Shown piece after piece: positions 1-11,405 of a DNA stretch of 62,500 nucleotides. The stretch spans positions 11,391,984 to 11,454,483 of the forward strand of contig NC_135567.1 of NCBI RefSeq assembly GCF_964340395.1. The letters run 5' to 3'. The notes beneath the pieces were generated by a model. The model saw only the letters and a list, made by a program, of their open reading frames with translations, was not told where the DNA came from and ran no database searches. The position numbers and the translations under genes are program-made. Position 1 is the first letter of the stretch, and each line of letters begins with the position of its first letter. The stretch comes from Glandiceps talaboti. Its lineage: Eukaryota > Hemichordata > Enteropneusta > Spengelidae.

Positions 1-483
1 CCATCATCTGAGCAATTAAAAAATATATGTTGGCAATTTTTATTTCAATATTAAGGGTAATTTTTGCAGCAATTTCATAAATGATGTAAAATAATGGGTT
101 TTCTGTATATTGATGGCAAATTAAAATATGTGAACTGTACGATTACTTTATATCTGTATAAATGTACTTATGGGCATCCCGTAGACTATAAACTTGTAGA
201 CTGTTGTATAATTTTGCATTTTAAACACAATATTATAAATTCTGGCTTCTTTATTTGCATATCATTTGCATATTATGTATGACGCTTCCGGTTTATTTGA
301 TTTCCTGTATTGTTTGATGTTGCTGATTGCTATTCTTTCAAAAATGTACGCCAACCATGAATTATTTCAGTTACTATGAATACTCTGGTTGGTTTTTATC
401 TTTTAAAGCACTAGTAAGTCAAAATCTTGACTATGCTTCCCCAGTGTCTTCCCCACATATATACGAATAGGGATATTGCATTT

Positions 484-1020
484 TTGGAAAAAAGTGCAGC
501 GTCGTTTCACCAGGATGATTCCGCAGCTTGGTGGCTTGAATTATGAGGACAGTTCTAGTTACGCATATTGAAACTGAGAACTTTAGAAACTAGTTGAATT
601 AGAGCTGATTTGCTGGAAGTGTATAAACTTTTCCATTTACATATTCTCCTTGATCCAGTTGTATTTATCAAAGTATCTACATCGACAACAAGGGGATATA
701 GATTGAAATGATTTAAAGACTGATCCAGATTGGATATACCAAAATATATTTTCAGTCAACATGTTGTAAACATTTGGAACAGTTTACCAGAAAGGGTTAT
801 TGTTATTACTACATCAACTGAATCATTGTAATTAGTTAGTAATTATTTTAATCTAGATTGGATATACGTAAATATTTTCCAGTCAATACGTCATAGACAT
901 TTGGAACAGTTTACCAGAAAGGATTATCGTGACTACATCAATTAATCATTTTAAAGCTTTTGAACTCTTGTCATAGTGGAATTGGCGCTATATAAATTGC
1001 ATCGATTGATTGATTGATTG
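484..1020 (+). mobile_element. LINE 3' end remnant (inside the inverted unit copy)
   Basis: Allowing one extra A, the frame from about 484 reads LEKVQRRFTRMIPQL and then GLNYED, followed after breaks by RADLLEVYKLFH and a TTRGYRLK-like block. This is the usual C-terminal end of a CR1/L2-like non-LTR retrotransposon ORF2. It ends in GGCGCTATATAAATTGCATC and a GATT repeat, a typical LINE 3' tail. Within it a ~110 bp block ending in TTTGGAACAGTTTACCAGAA occurs twice. It has many stops and is inactive. Confidence 0.75.
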
Positions 1021-2681
1021 TATCGATAACACCTCAGAACAGTAAGGGGTCTATAAAAGCCTCAGTGGCTTCCTTGCCCATGTACATTCATGGGTACATG
1101 CATCGTAAAAAAAATAAAGGCATTCATTTATTGCATAGAACGAACCTTGCCAAATTATATGACCTTTTGACCAATTTCGGCGTATTGGTGTGGCTTGTTA
1201 TCAAGTGTACATACACACATTAAAAATATTCCTTTTCAGATCTGGCATCTGGTTTTAATATGTATCTACACATGTAGTGTTGAATCCTGGAAAGGTACAT
1301 TATACACAGGATATAGAGTCCAAGTTTAGGTCTACACAAAATTTGAAATTTTACCCCTCAATATTAGCATACAAGTTACATAAATTGGACCTCTTGCAAA
1401 TATTAGATAGAAAAGAAACATCACTCAGTAAAACACCTTTAGAAACCTTCAGAATGTTTTACCCCTACTTTTGACCAATTGAGATACTTTCTAGAGCAAT
1501 GGAAAAAGTCAATATGGCAGCTACTTTAGAACGTGTTATTTGTTCTGTATGCAGTTCTCCCTCTATGTTCTGTAGAAATATGTTAAAAAGTAAATGAATC
1601 GTTGTTAAAGGCATTTCATGAGTGCTCATTAATTTCCCACTTTGCAATGGTGTCAAAATGAGATAGCCTTAGTCATCAAGTTGGCATGTGACTACTTATT
1701 CCCAGCAATGAAGGTTATTTGCGCATGAGAATTACCAAAAGATGTAAAAGGGTACATTCCATGTTGTTTACGTTGAGGATTTGAATGTCAGATTTTCTTT
1801 GAGTACTAAAACACGTGGAATGATAGCTAACAGTACAATAAAATTTGATTTAAGATACTATTTTCTGGTGGGTTGGCGGTTGGGGTTGGGTGGTACATTA
1901 GAATGTGTCTCTGCTGTTACTTTCAACCTTTATTCATGACTGGCCAAGAGGAAGTTCGTTGCGTAATCGAATGTAAGAGTGCCTTCACGCTGAATAACTA
2001 AACTAAATATGCATCTATTCATATTGTTCCTTTGAAATATTATAAAAGATATTCTTCAGATACTGAATTTATCATCTTTATTTTATACTACATTGTCCTT
2101 TATTCTGTTTTATTTTAGAATTTCGATGAAATAACGTAATCAAATGTAACAGTGGAGAACACGTCTATTCATGTTGTTCCTATGAAATGACATGTAACGC
2201 CAACCAAACAGCTATACTAGTAGAAATGTAGACAATGCATACGACATAATGGCATGAGTGAGAGAATAGACACTAGTTTTGAATAAAAATAATTGGGTCT
2301 ATTCATTCGAATACATAACTTTGTATAGTAACGATTCAATTGATTCTATGCTATTGATCAACAATATGTTTATATTAGATGTAAACTGAATGCCTTCAGT
2401 AAAGGCAAAACTTTGCATTGCTGCTCCTTCATGCCTTGTCGAAAGAAAAATTCTGCGCTACCAGACATGATATTGCATATCCATTATATACTACATCAAT
2501 AAATAAAACGTAACTTTGGAACTCATTGTTCATATCCTCTTCTGTAAAAGTTGAGTTTGCTGTATTTTCAACCCGCTGTAACTTTCACTAGAGTTTAGTT
2601 CACTATACGATATGTCATATTTGACCATGTCTTTCCAAAGGGGTAAATCTTTAGCAGAGGATGAGTAAATGTGGTGAGTAT

Positions 2682-2764
2682 GAGACGAAGTGATACCTTT
2701 GACTTAATTCACCTCCGGTGACCTCTCCCCTGGGGCTGTGAAGTCAAAAGTATCACTTTGTCTC
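2682..2764. repeat. 83-nt foldback inside the unit
   Basis: The two ~24-nt arms, GAGACGAAGTGATACC... and ...AAGTCAAAAGTATCACTTTG, pair with about three mismatches around an inner CCCCTGGGG-type palindrome. It recurs in each array copy (14309-14391 in copy 1) and in diverged form at 44240-44325, so it belongs to a dispersed repeat and is not specific to the unit. Confidence 0.7.
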
Positions 2765-3086
2765 GTACTACCCCTTGACAGAGATGATAGTTAGGTGGGT
2801 CACAGGTTGGGTATAGGTGGGTAAATTTGACCTCAACTGAATCTCTTCTTTCGTGCCAGTAAAATCAAATTAATACTAGGCAATAATTTTGAAAAAAATA
2901 TTAATCAGGTCTACTACTCAAGTAGTTGTTTTGTCAACTATTTTTGTCCTTGTTACCACGTCTACTCAACTAAAACCTACCTAAGAGTACCCATTCATTC
3001 TCATTCAGGCTAATAGCCTACCATCCACAGACACCACCACGATCTAGGTTAGTGTAATATGTTCACCCTATGAGATTCGCCAAGTT

Positions 3087-4090
3087 TTATTACAAAAGGG
3101 CGATGGATATATTCACTTGTTTCAAAGATGGAAAATGTAATTTGCTAGTTAAATTTCAGTAATTGTACGTGTATTAATGTCGTACAGCTTGGTGTAGTTT
3201 TAGTGGAGATTTGACTAACCCTGGGCTTTGCTTCACTGTTTCATAGCCGACCCCCCACAGGCTACCTGTTCCGAATATATGCATGAACCCTTTATTGTTT
3301 CGATACTGAGAGGTATGACATGCAAAAATATTCATGTACTAGTATACCATATTTTCTCTATTTTATCGATTAAGTAATATATCTATTGGGATCAGAAGTG
3401 CATATTTTTAATCAGCTCACACATCCATATAACACCAGAGGATGAGTGCATCTTTAAGTGTGCATTCTTAAGATCTAGCCTAATTACTGAAAATCACTAA
3501 TTATGCAAATAACTAATTACAATTACAAGCTATACGGTATTATCAAACTTGATGACGCATGCACCTTGTTATCATTAATGTATGTATTAAATTACATTGA
3601 ATTTAAAGTGTGCATTGTTAAGATATAGCCTAATTACTGCAAAACCATTAATTATGTAAATAACTCATTAATATTGCAAAGGATAACAATAGGGTTGGAT
3701 AGGTAACTGGATAAACATTCTGCTAATGAACACCTATACATAGCATGGATCAGATGTGTGGATACACATTTAAAAAAAACGACAGTTGTGCTACAATGCC
3801 ATTGGTGCTATTTTTAATTATCGATTTGGAAAATACAAATTTAAGATACACACACGTCATTAAATTTATACAATGTTTCATTTTCTAAAGTTCCATACAT
3901 ACAGGTATTCAAACAGTCATAGATTTGTATAAGGGGTCACTTGGTAGACTGAAGTTCATTTGTAGAAACTAATATAGTATATATACAGCCTGGTGTCACT
4001 ATTGAATGACCTAGATTTTGACTTTACAGATGTGTAAATAATTTATACACAACTTTAGTTGTAGTACAACTCCACAGTGTATGTATTAAC
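3087..4090. other. AT-rich spacer, no gene seen
   Basis: No credible ORF. About 3452-3535 and 3602-3680 are a diverged direct duplication: both contain GCCTAATTACTG followed by AATTATG and AAATAACT. The left edge is the break of the inverted unit copy. Confidence 0.6.
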
Positions 4091-4099
4091 TTGTGAAGC

Positions 4100-4235
4100 A
4101 TTTATCCGAATGCCTAACCATCCATGTTGCTATCTTTGAATTGTACATCTACACCCTTATTCATTTGGTTGTTGTTATGGACACGGTCTTGTTGCTAGGC
4201 ATCTCTGTGTTAAGATTTGAATGTTCATCCACTTG

Positions 4236-4302
<67 letters not shown>

Positions 4303-5050
4303 ATCCCAATTGTTATTTTTCACATATACAATATTTTACTGTTGTTATTGGCATGGTCTTATTACTAGACACGTATGTATGTCCTTTTAAAATGTTTATC
4401 CACTTGCCTAACCATCCCTGTTATTATCTTTGCAATATATATCCTCATATGGAAGTTGCTATGGGTGTGGCCTTGTTGCTAGGGTCAGTCATATGTAACA
4501 TTGTCCATTTGTGTATGTTTATCCACATATGGCCCTTAATTCTAAAATTAAAAATATTTTTTTTTTAAATAGTAAGTTTATGAGTACCTGTTGGTGATAC
4601 TTTCAATTCATAATCATATTTTAATATTCTGAATGACTTAGAAATGGCAAGTAAAGTCAGAAGGAACATTTCAACTGGTTTTTTTATTGAATTTGCCCAA
4701 ATTTCAGCGATAAACAATAATTTTCTTTCAGATACACACTCATGGTTTTCCTAATCCTGCCATAGAGGGCGTCAATTTAATTTTTTTCTCATCTAATTGA
4801 ATACATTTAGGGTCGTTTGGGTCATGAGAAACATAATTAAAGCCGCCCTTACATATACCTACCAATTACTGTTGTTATCTTTACAATATACATAATGTTC
4901 TGACTGTTGCTATGGACATGGTCTTGTTGATAGGCATATTTGCATATATGTTTTGATATTTTTTTTTGCCTGACTAACCAAAAATGTTGTTATCTTTGCA
5001 AAATATACTGACATTGTTGGCTGTTGCTAAGGCCATATCAATGGAAGTTG
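4100..5050. repeat. Degenerate ~130 bp repeat, about five units
   Basis: A motif resembling TGTTGCTATGGACATGG then TCTTGTTGCTAGGCAT, paired with AACCATCC and TGTTATCTTTGCAATATA, recurs at about 4105-4238, 4300-4390, 4395-4495, 4855-4960 and 4970-5045. The units have diverged and are interrupted by an AT microsatellite. Two small ORFs here are only translations of the repeat. Confidence 0.7.
4239..4300. repeat. (AT)n microsatellite
   Basis: Uninterrupted AT dinucleotide, about 31 repeats, inserted inside the degenerate 130 bp repeat. Confidence 0.98.
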
Positions 5051-5149
5051 ACTATAATCATGGATTCATGGGTTTTCATTGCCTAACCAATGGTTAAGAA
5101 TAGGGTCTTGGGGCCAAATTTTATTTTAGCCCCCTCAGACTAATTTTGA

Positions 5150-5285
5150 AGATAAAAATTGCCAACATGTATTTTTTTATATGTGGTCCTATAATGAACG
5201 TAACCATATATGTTTCATTAAATTAACATGCATTTCACACGAAAACCCATATGCCCCTGCACTAGTAGTGAAGGTACCCAAATCA
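5150..5285 (+). repeat. Fragment of dispersed family E
   Basis: It shares AAAAATTGCCAACAT, AAATTAACATG, ATTTCACACGAAA and CATATGCCCC, in the same order, with 17030-17170 of the array unit. It is clearly diverged. A minus-strand ORF across 5189-5536 derives mostly from this fragment and is not considered a gene. A run of 14 G follows at 5461-5474. Confidence 0.7.
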
Positions 5286-5686
5286 TTCAACCTGTTAAGT
5301 TGAACGTGAAGTACTTCCCATGATGCATAACTGCAGAGGCTACAGGCTACTTTCTGCGCGGCGGGATAGTTGGAATCTCGTTTCCCCAGACTCTCGTTTG
5401 GGTTGGTCTCGTAGGCAGCGCCCCCAGTGGCGAGATGCTGGGTAACTGAGACTTGCCGCTGGGGGGGGGGGGGGAATTCAATGTTATTGTTGTCTTTTTT
5501 ATAGCCTTGTTTACTTAATAATGTGTTGTTTTTCATTTTTATTTGTTAGTTCTTCTCATTTTATCAATGTTGTTCCTTTTTGAGTTCTGTAAAGAGAACT
5601 GAGATGCAATGTAGGGCACTTTTTAAAAGAAGTTTAATTTGTATTATTATTTGGCAAGCCAGAGAAGAAACTACAAACCACCGACT

Positions 5687-5995
5687 CACTCGCTCACTCA
5701 CTCACTCACTCACTCACTCACTCACTCACTCACTCACTCACTCACTCACTCACTCACGTGATCACCCACCCACCCACCCACCCACCCACCCACCCACTCA
5801 CTCACTCACCCACCCACCCACGCACGCACGCACGCACCCACTCACTCACTCACTCACGCACGCACGCACGCACGCACGCACTCACTCACTCACTCACTCA
5901 CTCACTCACTCACTCACTCACACACTCGCTCGCTCGCTCGCTCGCTCACTCACTCACTCACTCACTCACTCACTCACTCAATCACTCACTCATAA
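5687..5995. repeat. (CTCA)n mosaic microsatellite
   Basis: About 300 bp of CTCA interleaved with CCCA, CGCA and CTCG blocks. The Ser/Leu/Thr/His-rich ORFs that cross it are repeat translations. It directly precedes a LINE remnant. Confidence 0.98.
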
Positions 5996-5999
5996 ATTC

Positions 6000-6560
6000 A
6001 AAACTATGGCGTACAATGTTTATTGGTCAAAACTGTCAAATTGCTTTAGGAACGCATATATCGAACTCTTACCCGATCTCTCAAGGAGTACGACAGGGGA
6101 GTATTCTTTCAACTACACTTTTTTTATTTATATACATGACCTATTCCTTGAACTTGAAGATAGTGGCCTAGGATGCTATGTCGGTCCGTCTTTTCTAGGA
6201 TCGCCCGCCTTGGCCCATGACATTTCCATATTGTCACCAACTTGCTCTACTTGCCAGACACTGCTTGATATAGTATGCGCATACAGCTCGAAATTCAAAA
6301 AGTCGAATTATAGTATTTGGAGAAACCAAAAGTGAACACAAACGATTGTATCAACACAGGAACCTGTCCTTATATAACTCTCGTATTACAGAAGTTGACT
6401 CAATTACGATCGTTGGCTTGCAAATTTCAAATACGTCGTCAACAAATGAACGTACACTTTCTGCTTGTAAAAATGGCAGAGGTTTGATTAATTCTCTACG
6501 AAGTGTTGGGGTTGAACACTGTATTCATACAGTGTGCTTCGATCGTTCCCGGCCGAATTC
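6000..6560 (+). pseudogene. Degenerate LINE reverse transcriptase
   Basis: Two overlapping frames give reverse-transcriptase blocks. One reads SYPISQGVRQGSILSTTLFL, the usual QGxxQGxxLSP-type motif. After a frameshift the other reads LEDSGLGCYVGPSFLGSPAL, then ISILSPTCSTCQTLLDIVCA, with the expected aspartates before it replaced (AHDIS for ADDIS). A further frameshift leads to ITEVDSITIVGLQISN at 6410-6460, the usual block after the RT fingers. At least two frameshifts plus the missing 5' part mean it is dead. It is a different lineage from the element at 9085. Confidence 0.75.
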
Positions 6561-6564
6561 GTGA

Positions 6565-7390
6565 CTCGGTGAAGTGATAGACAGGTTGATATTTACAATG
6601 TATTTATATTACTGGAAGTTACGTCAGTAGATTTTCGGGTTTGAGGATTTCCCTCTCGGATTGATGACTGATACTCTAGGACAGGATCCCAGACAAATTT
6701 CTATTTAGATTAATGGTAAGTCAGCCAGTGTAAGCTCTTTCACTTGCTTCATTTTTATGACAGGACAGGACAGCTCACTAATGTTTCACTCCAGCTAGCC
6801 GCGCCGAGGCTGGGACCGATCTCGTGCATGCCTTGACATTAGTACATGCAGTAGGCGATGATTTGAACAAATACGCGATGACTCGAAATTTCCTTCAATC
6901 AATAATTTCTCATAAAATATTGTCTCAATGAGAGAAAATCCTCCTCTGACAATTCGAAGAGTTCACTATCAGTATCACAGCGGACTACAACTCAACGCTC
7001 GACCGTAGCCAAAACAAACAAAATTTGGACGCGTGCCAGCAGTGTATTATCGCTCGTTTTAGACGCGCTAGTTCGATGTCTAAACCAATCAGATCTCTCG
7101 ATTTGCGCCATCAATATACTGGTATAATATAATTCAAGATAAAGTCTATAAGCTTATAGACACATGCTTAGACTTTTGATTGGATTATGATGTCTCGTCA
7201 CACTCTTATTTCTTACTGTCAATTTTTTAGAAGACAGTAAGTATAAATTTCAGCAACCGAACAAATAGGAAATATTCGATATGAAATCCTTAAGTTTATC
7301 GTTTAACTGACTAATGAAGTCATGCACTCTATACTTATCCATTTATTATTTTGTTTTTTGTATATTTGCGAACTGAGTTGTAACTCTTCT
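6565..7390. other. No gene seen
   Basis: Ordinary AT-rich sequence with no convincing ORF, splice pattern or repeat match elsewhere in the window. Confidence 0.5.
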
Positions 7391-7408
7391 CTTTGAGGAG
7401 GAACAAAG

Positions 7409-7411
<3 letters not shown>

Positions 7412-7447
<36 letters not shown>

Positions 7448-7650
7448 CTCCCTCACTCACTCACTCACTCGCTCACGCACTCACTCACTCACTCACTCAC
7501 TCACTCACGCACTCACTCACTCACTCACTCACTCACTCGCTCACGCACCCACTCACTCACTCACTCACTCACTCGCTCGCTCAATCAATCAATCAATCAA
7601 TCAATCACTCACTCACGCACGTACGTACGCACTCACTCACTCACTCACTT
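7412..7650. repeat. (CAA)n then (CTCA)n microsatellite
   Basis: CAA repeats (7412-7447) change into CTCA/CGCA/CTCG repeats with an AATC block near 7585. The ORF across it is a repeat translation. Confidence 0.97.
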
Positions 7651-7655
7651 ATATA

Positions 7656-7657
7656 AA

Positions 7658-7704
<47 letters not shown>
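7656..7704. repeat. (AT)n left of the palindrome
   Basis: Pure alternating AT that runs straight into the left arm of the 7705-7856 palindrome. Confidence 0.97.
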
Positions 7705-7710
<6 letters not shown>

Positions 7711-7856
7711 TTGGTAGTACTGGAACTCTTTCTTGGGTGTAACTCGGAGTTTCACGCATATTGCGATCATCAGACACTCCTGAGTGTCTGATGATCGCAA
7801 TATGCGTGAAACTCCGAGTTACACCCAAGAAAGAGTTCCAGTACTACCAAAACTAT
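7705..7856. mobile_element. 152 bp palindrome, probable Penelope-like terminal sequence
   Basis: Arms 7705-7779 and 7782-7856 are perfectly complementary over 75 bp with a 2-nt centre. The palindrome lies between two AT microsatellites, with 57 unique bases on its right containing CTCTGCCACTGCGG and TATAGAG. Penelope-like elements are known to carry hammerhead ribozymes in their terminal repeats and to sit in inverted arrangements; the ribozyme-like core here (next entry) is the reason for this call. No Penelope RT or GIY-YIG endonuclease is seen nearby, so this would be a terminal fragment or a non-autonomous form. Confidence 0.6.
7784..7824 (+). ncRNA. Hammerhead-ribozyme-like motif (type I)
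   Basis: The conserved core is present in order: CTGATGA (7788-7794), a short hairpin, then GAAA (7808-7811). Stem II is CGCA/TGCG (7796-7799 with 7803-7806) closed by a U-U where a G-C is usual. Stem III is ACT/AGT (7811-7813 with 7817-7819), which gives the A15.1-U16.1 pair. Cleavage would follow U7820. Stem I is GTGT (7784-7787) with ACAC (7821-7824). A very short stem III is typical of retroelement hammerheads. The palindrome places an identical motif on the minus strand at about 7737-7777. Activity is uncertain because of the U-U closing pair. Confidence 0.55.
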
Positions 7857-7911
7857 TACGCTCTGCCACTGCGGTATAGAGCACTGTCTTAGCAGATTGA
7901 TACTCACCGAG

Positions 7912-8013
<102 letters not shown>

Positions 8014-8040
8014 TATTTATTTATTTATTCATTTATTTGA

Positions 8041-9084
8041 AATCCTCTCTAGCTTTTGTGAAAATGTGGATTTTTCCATAAAGAGATTCTTGGTAATACT
8101 GCGCTGGCCGTACCTTCTAGTCTTAGTGTTATCCGTTTGTAATGATTAAATATTGTCTTAAGGTACTGATAATAACAAATTGAAATTTTTTGGCCAATAG
8201 TCTGCTCGATGACAGTATGCATGGCAACTAGTCAGACTGTTGGTATTCAAATGAATCAGTATGTAAATATTTTCAGAAATCTACATATGTAAATTAAACT
8301 ATGGGAGCTTGATATTCGTAGCGACATTTGGGGTGTGGCTCGGTGAATTGTTTGAACATGTTCTCAATGCAAGCGGACTCTATGAATGCTCAAAAGTATA
8401 ATCAGCTAACAATATTATCAACAATGTAGTAAACAGGCTATAAGGCTTAAACAAATTGTTTGGTTCCGGATACCCCCCTTCCCCCCATCTAGTTCATATT
8501 GCATGCGGAAACTTACATCAAATTAAAAAGATAATATCATACAATTTTTTCCAATCTGTAATGGCTGTACATCTAATCAGATGGGAAGACACCAATAAAT
8601 AACCGAGAGACTATATGCCAAACAACGGATAACAGAACTAATGAACAAGACACTCAGACATGCATAAAAAAAATAATCCGTGTTCCTACACAACCTATTC
8701 TAAATTGAGCATAATTGGAACCACACACATTTGTTTTAGGCCTTGATTACTACGCCCTCTATTGATGACTACAGGAAAAAGATAATAATATTTTGTTATT
8801 AATTAATCACGACAAAAAGAGTGTAATTACGCATATAATAAAATATTGGACGGTATTATTAAAATTAAATTCAGATCACTGTTGATTGTAACATACCTTG
8901 ATAATTGCGCCCTCTGGTGGCAAATCAGGAAACTTTTCATCTGGTATAAATTGCAAAGGTTCTGGATGATGTTTCACTAGTTTAACACACTTCATGGTTT
9001 TCATTTCAGACATCTTTACTATAAAACAGGATCAACAATGTATAGATGATCTTTCTGTGAATTGAAAATGCGAAATACACAATT
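8041..9084. other. No gene seen; short CTCF-like sites
   Basis: AT-rich sequence without a credible ORF. It contains the CTCF-like site at 8906-8922 and a weaker relative, ACGCCCTCTATTGATG, near 8751. Confidence 0.5.
8906..8922 (-). promoter_or_regulatory. Candidate CTCF binding site
   Basis: TGCGCCCTCTGGTGGCA matches the core of the bilaterian CTCF consensus on its reverse strand at every informative position. It lies about 2 kb upstream of the transporter exon at 10956. Only the motif is seen; occupancy is unknown. Confidence 0.45.
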
Positions 9085-10310
9085 ATGTGTGAAAAAAGAA
9101 CGTACATTAATGACAGTCACAAACCATTAGCGGTCCAAGTGCAACAAACCCTGTCGAATAGAAAGGGCAGAATGTATTGTATTTTTATAGACTTTTCCAA
9201 AGCTTTCTACTGTGTCACTCATAAATACCTTTGGCATAGACTTATTACGTACGGTCTTCATGGGAAAATTCTGAAAGTACTTAGGTCAATGTATGAAAAC
9301 ATCGAGTCGTGTGTATTGTGTAATGGAGGCCTTACTGAATATTTCACTTGTAAAGTTGGTACGAGACAAGGGTGCATGCTAAGTCCATTACTGTTCAGTC
9401 TTTTCATAAATGAGCTTGTCACCTACATGAATAAGCATGACAACGGGGGTATTTCTGTAAATAATGATTTCAGTAACCTTGGTATACTCATGTATGCTGA
9501 TGACGTGGCTGACGTGGCAGACCTTCCCATAAAACTTCAAAGGAAAATAAACCAACTGGAACTTTTCTGCAACCAGTGGCGTATGGCGGTCAATCTAGAC
9601 AAATCTAAGATTGTCGTTTTCAGAAACGGGGGTATTCTAAAGGGTACTGAAAAATGTTTTTTTAAGAAATCACCAGTCAATGTAGTAGCACATTACAATT
9701 ATTTAGGTATTCTAATATCATCTCGTCTGTCATGGTCGCCCGCCAAAGAGCATTTAGCGGCCAAGGGTTGCAAAGCTCTCTATCAAATTCAAATCGTTAT
9801 TACAAAATTGGGTGGTATTCCACTTAAACAGGCTTTCAAACTCTTTGACACCTGCGTTGTTCCAGCTATTTGCTATGGAGCGGAGATCTGGGGTTATGAG
9901 GTTTCCCACACTATAGAGACTGTCCAATTTAAGTTCTGTTGTTTCGTTTTGGGTGTTAACTCAAATGTGAACACTGACGCTCTGTTAGGTGAATGTGGTA
10001 GGTTACCACTGTCTTGTATATGGTATATCTATATTGATCGTAGCTGTATTTACTATATACTCAGAATACACACTAATATTATATTTTAGTGGACTGATGT
10101 ATCATTGGTTTGCCCTGTGGAAATTACCAACAAACTTAACTCATATCGTAGTATATGGGAGAAACAGATCCGGAATGGTTCTCAACAGAACAAGGTCGAA
10201 AAGGGCACCACACAGAACAGCGAGAAATTACTTGACACATATTGACATCACTGTTCAAAGAATCAAATACAACCAAATTGTATACTCGAGACAAAATCAA
10301 CACGAATAAT
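9085..10310 (+). pseudogene. LINE reverse transcriptase, 5'-truncated
   Basis: An open frame of 334 residues (9085-10089) carries RT motifs in order: IDFSKAFYC (residues 35-43), GTRQGCMLSP (92-101) and YADD (137-140), then the thumb-type region LDKSKIVVF and YNYLGI. The catalytic aspartates of motif A (residue 36) and of YADD are kept, but the usual second aspartate of FSKAFD is Tyr. A 9-nt slip duplicated VAD after YADD. The usual C-terminal block CGRLPLSCIWYI is followed by a frameshift; NKLNSYRSIWEKQIRN-like coding continues near 10120-10180 in another frame. The endonuclease part is missing. It is a recent but defective copy. Confidence 0.85.
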
Positions 10311-10955
10311 GACACAATTCAAAACATTCTTTTGAAATATCTGTAAACACCAATTTAATTGGATCCTGACACTGACCGACGCAATGTGTCTTACAAAAAT
10401 TCTTTCACAGACAAAAAACTCAAATGTCGCGAAAAATGCAAAAAAACGAACACATGCCTGATCTACGGTATCCGCAAAGTGTGATAGCTCTTTGTGGCCA
10501 ATTTAGCGTCTGTGCAATGCTTTGGTTGGACTTCATAAAGGTAAAATGGGTACCACAAGTTGTTAGATTTAAAGTGGGTGATAGTTTGGTGGTGTTGAAA
10601 AGTTGGATATATCAATAATCCGTAATGTTCCCTACGCATTCTTGTTGGTCTAAGACCAATGGGCAAACGTTGATTTCATACACTGTGTTTAACGAATAAA
10701 GACGTGACTTAAAGCGAATCCAAATAAATCTACATATGTGGAAGGTCATAAACTTTACAAACGAATAAAAAAGTTACATTACCTTACATCACTGTCTGGA
10801 ATATTTTTGTTTTGTATTCAGTCCTAAATACCCCCGGTTCGTTGTGTTAGGGCTCATTGAACTATTGACTGGATATGTAAAACAGCCATAATGCAGTAGT
10901 TTTCGAATATATTAACTATACACATACACACCCTAGCTGTTCTAACATATACATT
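10311..10955. other. Upstream region of the transporter exon, nothing firm
   Basis: No gene recognised. A 7-bp-arm inverted repeat, TTGGTCTAAGACCAA, lies near 10650. No clear TATA box was found before 10956. Confidence 0.4.
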
Positions 10956-11405
10956 ATGGAGACAACTCGTCTTGTTCAACTTGATGAAAACAAGGAAAGT
11001 GATGAACAATGCGGTGATCAACCATCTACAGAGACCTATTGTCGTCGCATACTGAAATCCTCAATTGGTGTATTATTGGCCTTCTTTGCTGGAATATGCT
11101 TGGGAGTTTGGGGACTATTTTCCAGGCTCGTGTCAGATGGTTCAATACCTCCAATACAACAGACATTTCTGATGACGCTAACATTGGGTGCTGGCTCCAT
11201 TCCATTCGCGATATATTATAAAGTGCAACTTGTATTTGACAACAAAATTAGAATGATGTTTCTGATCGGAATTGGACTTCTAAATTTAGTATCGTTAGGT
11301 TGTATTGTATACAGTTTAAGTGTCCTACCTGTTGGAGATGTGTCGGCTGTCCAAAGTGCTGCAGTACCAATTGTGTGTCTAATCGGAGGAATGGTGTTTC
11401 TTAAT
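10956..11405 (+). CDS. EamA/DMT-family transporter, N-terminal exon (SLC35G-like)
   Basis: The ATG opens a frame for a drug/metabolite-transporter superfamily membrane protein. Residues 1-35 are a hydrophilic cytoplasmic head. Four helices follow at about 36-58, 63-88, 98-121 and 127-150, with the EamA-type blocks VGDVSAVQSAAVPIV and GGMVFLN. Homology is expected to continue with the exon at 42644, whose ELWKISDIIG follows FLN exactly as in SLC35G/TMEM20-type proteins. The join would give about 349 residues and ten helices. The substrate cannot be told. No canonical GT lies at the homology edge: the genomic frame reads on for six residues (LCKCKE) to a TGA at 11424-11426, and the nearest donor-like site (AAGT/GTAAAG) is in the wrong phase. 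Either a donor mutation, a sequence error, an unseen small exon, or a truncated paralogue explains this. Confidence 0.75.

Larger units (their letters stand above)
1..3086 (-). repeat. Inverted partial copy of the ~6.2 kb unit
   Basis: This stretch is the reverse complement of the first ~3.08 kb of the unit that is tandemly repeated at 14216-38088. Position 1 pairs with about 17073 and the match runs without large indels through the unit start. Homology stops at about 3086, just after the complement of ACTTGGCGAATC. Copy 4 of the array stops at the same point of the unit. The copy continues past the left edge of the window. It contains the LINE tail (484-1020) and the foldback (2682-2764). 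Only scattered base changes from the array copies were seen. Confidence 0.93.

Noticed and set aside
5425-5441. CTCF-like GCGCCCCCAGTGGCG
   Set aside because: One base short of the core spacing compared with the good match at 8906.
5189-5536. 115-codon minus ORF with several cysteines (CSLCSYASWEVLHVQ)
   Set aside because: It overlaps a family E fragment and a G run, with no splice sites or recognisable domain.
5580-6335. 251-codon ORF rich in Ser/Leu/Thr/His
   Set aside because: Mostly a translation of the CTCA repeat fused by chance to LINE remnant sequence.
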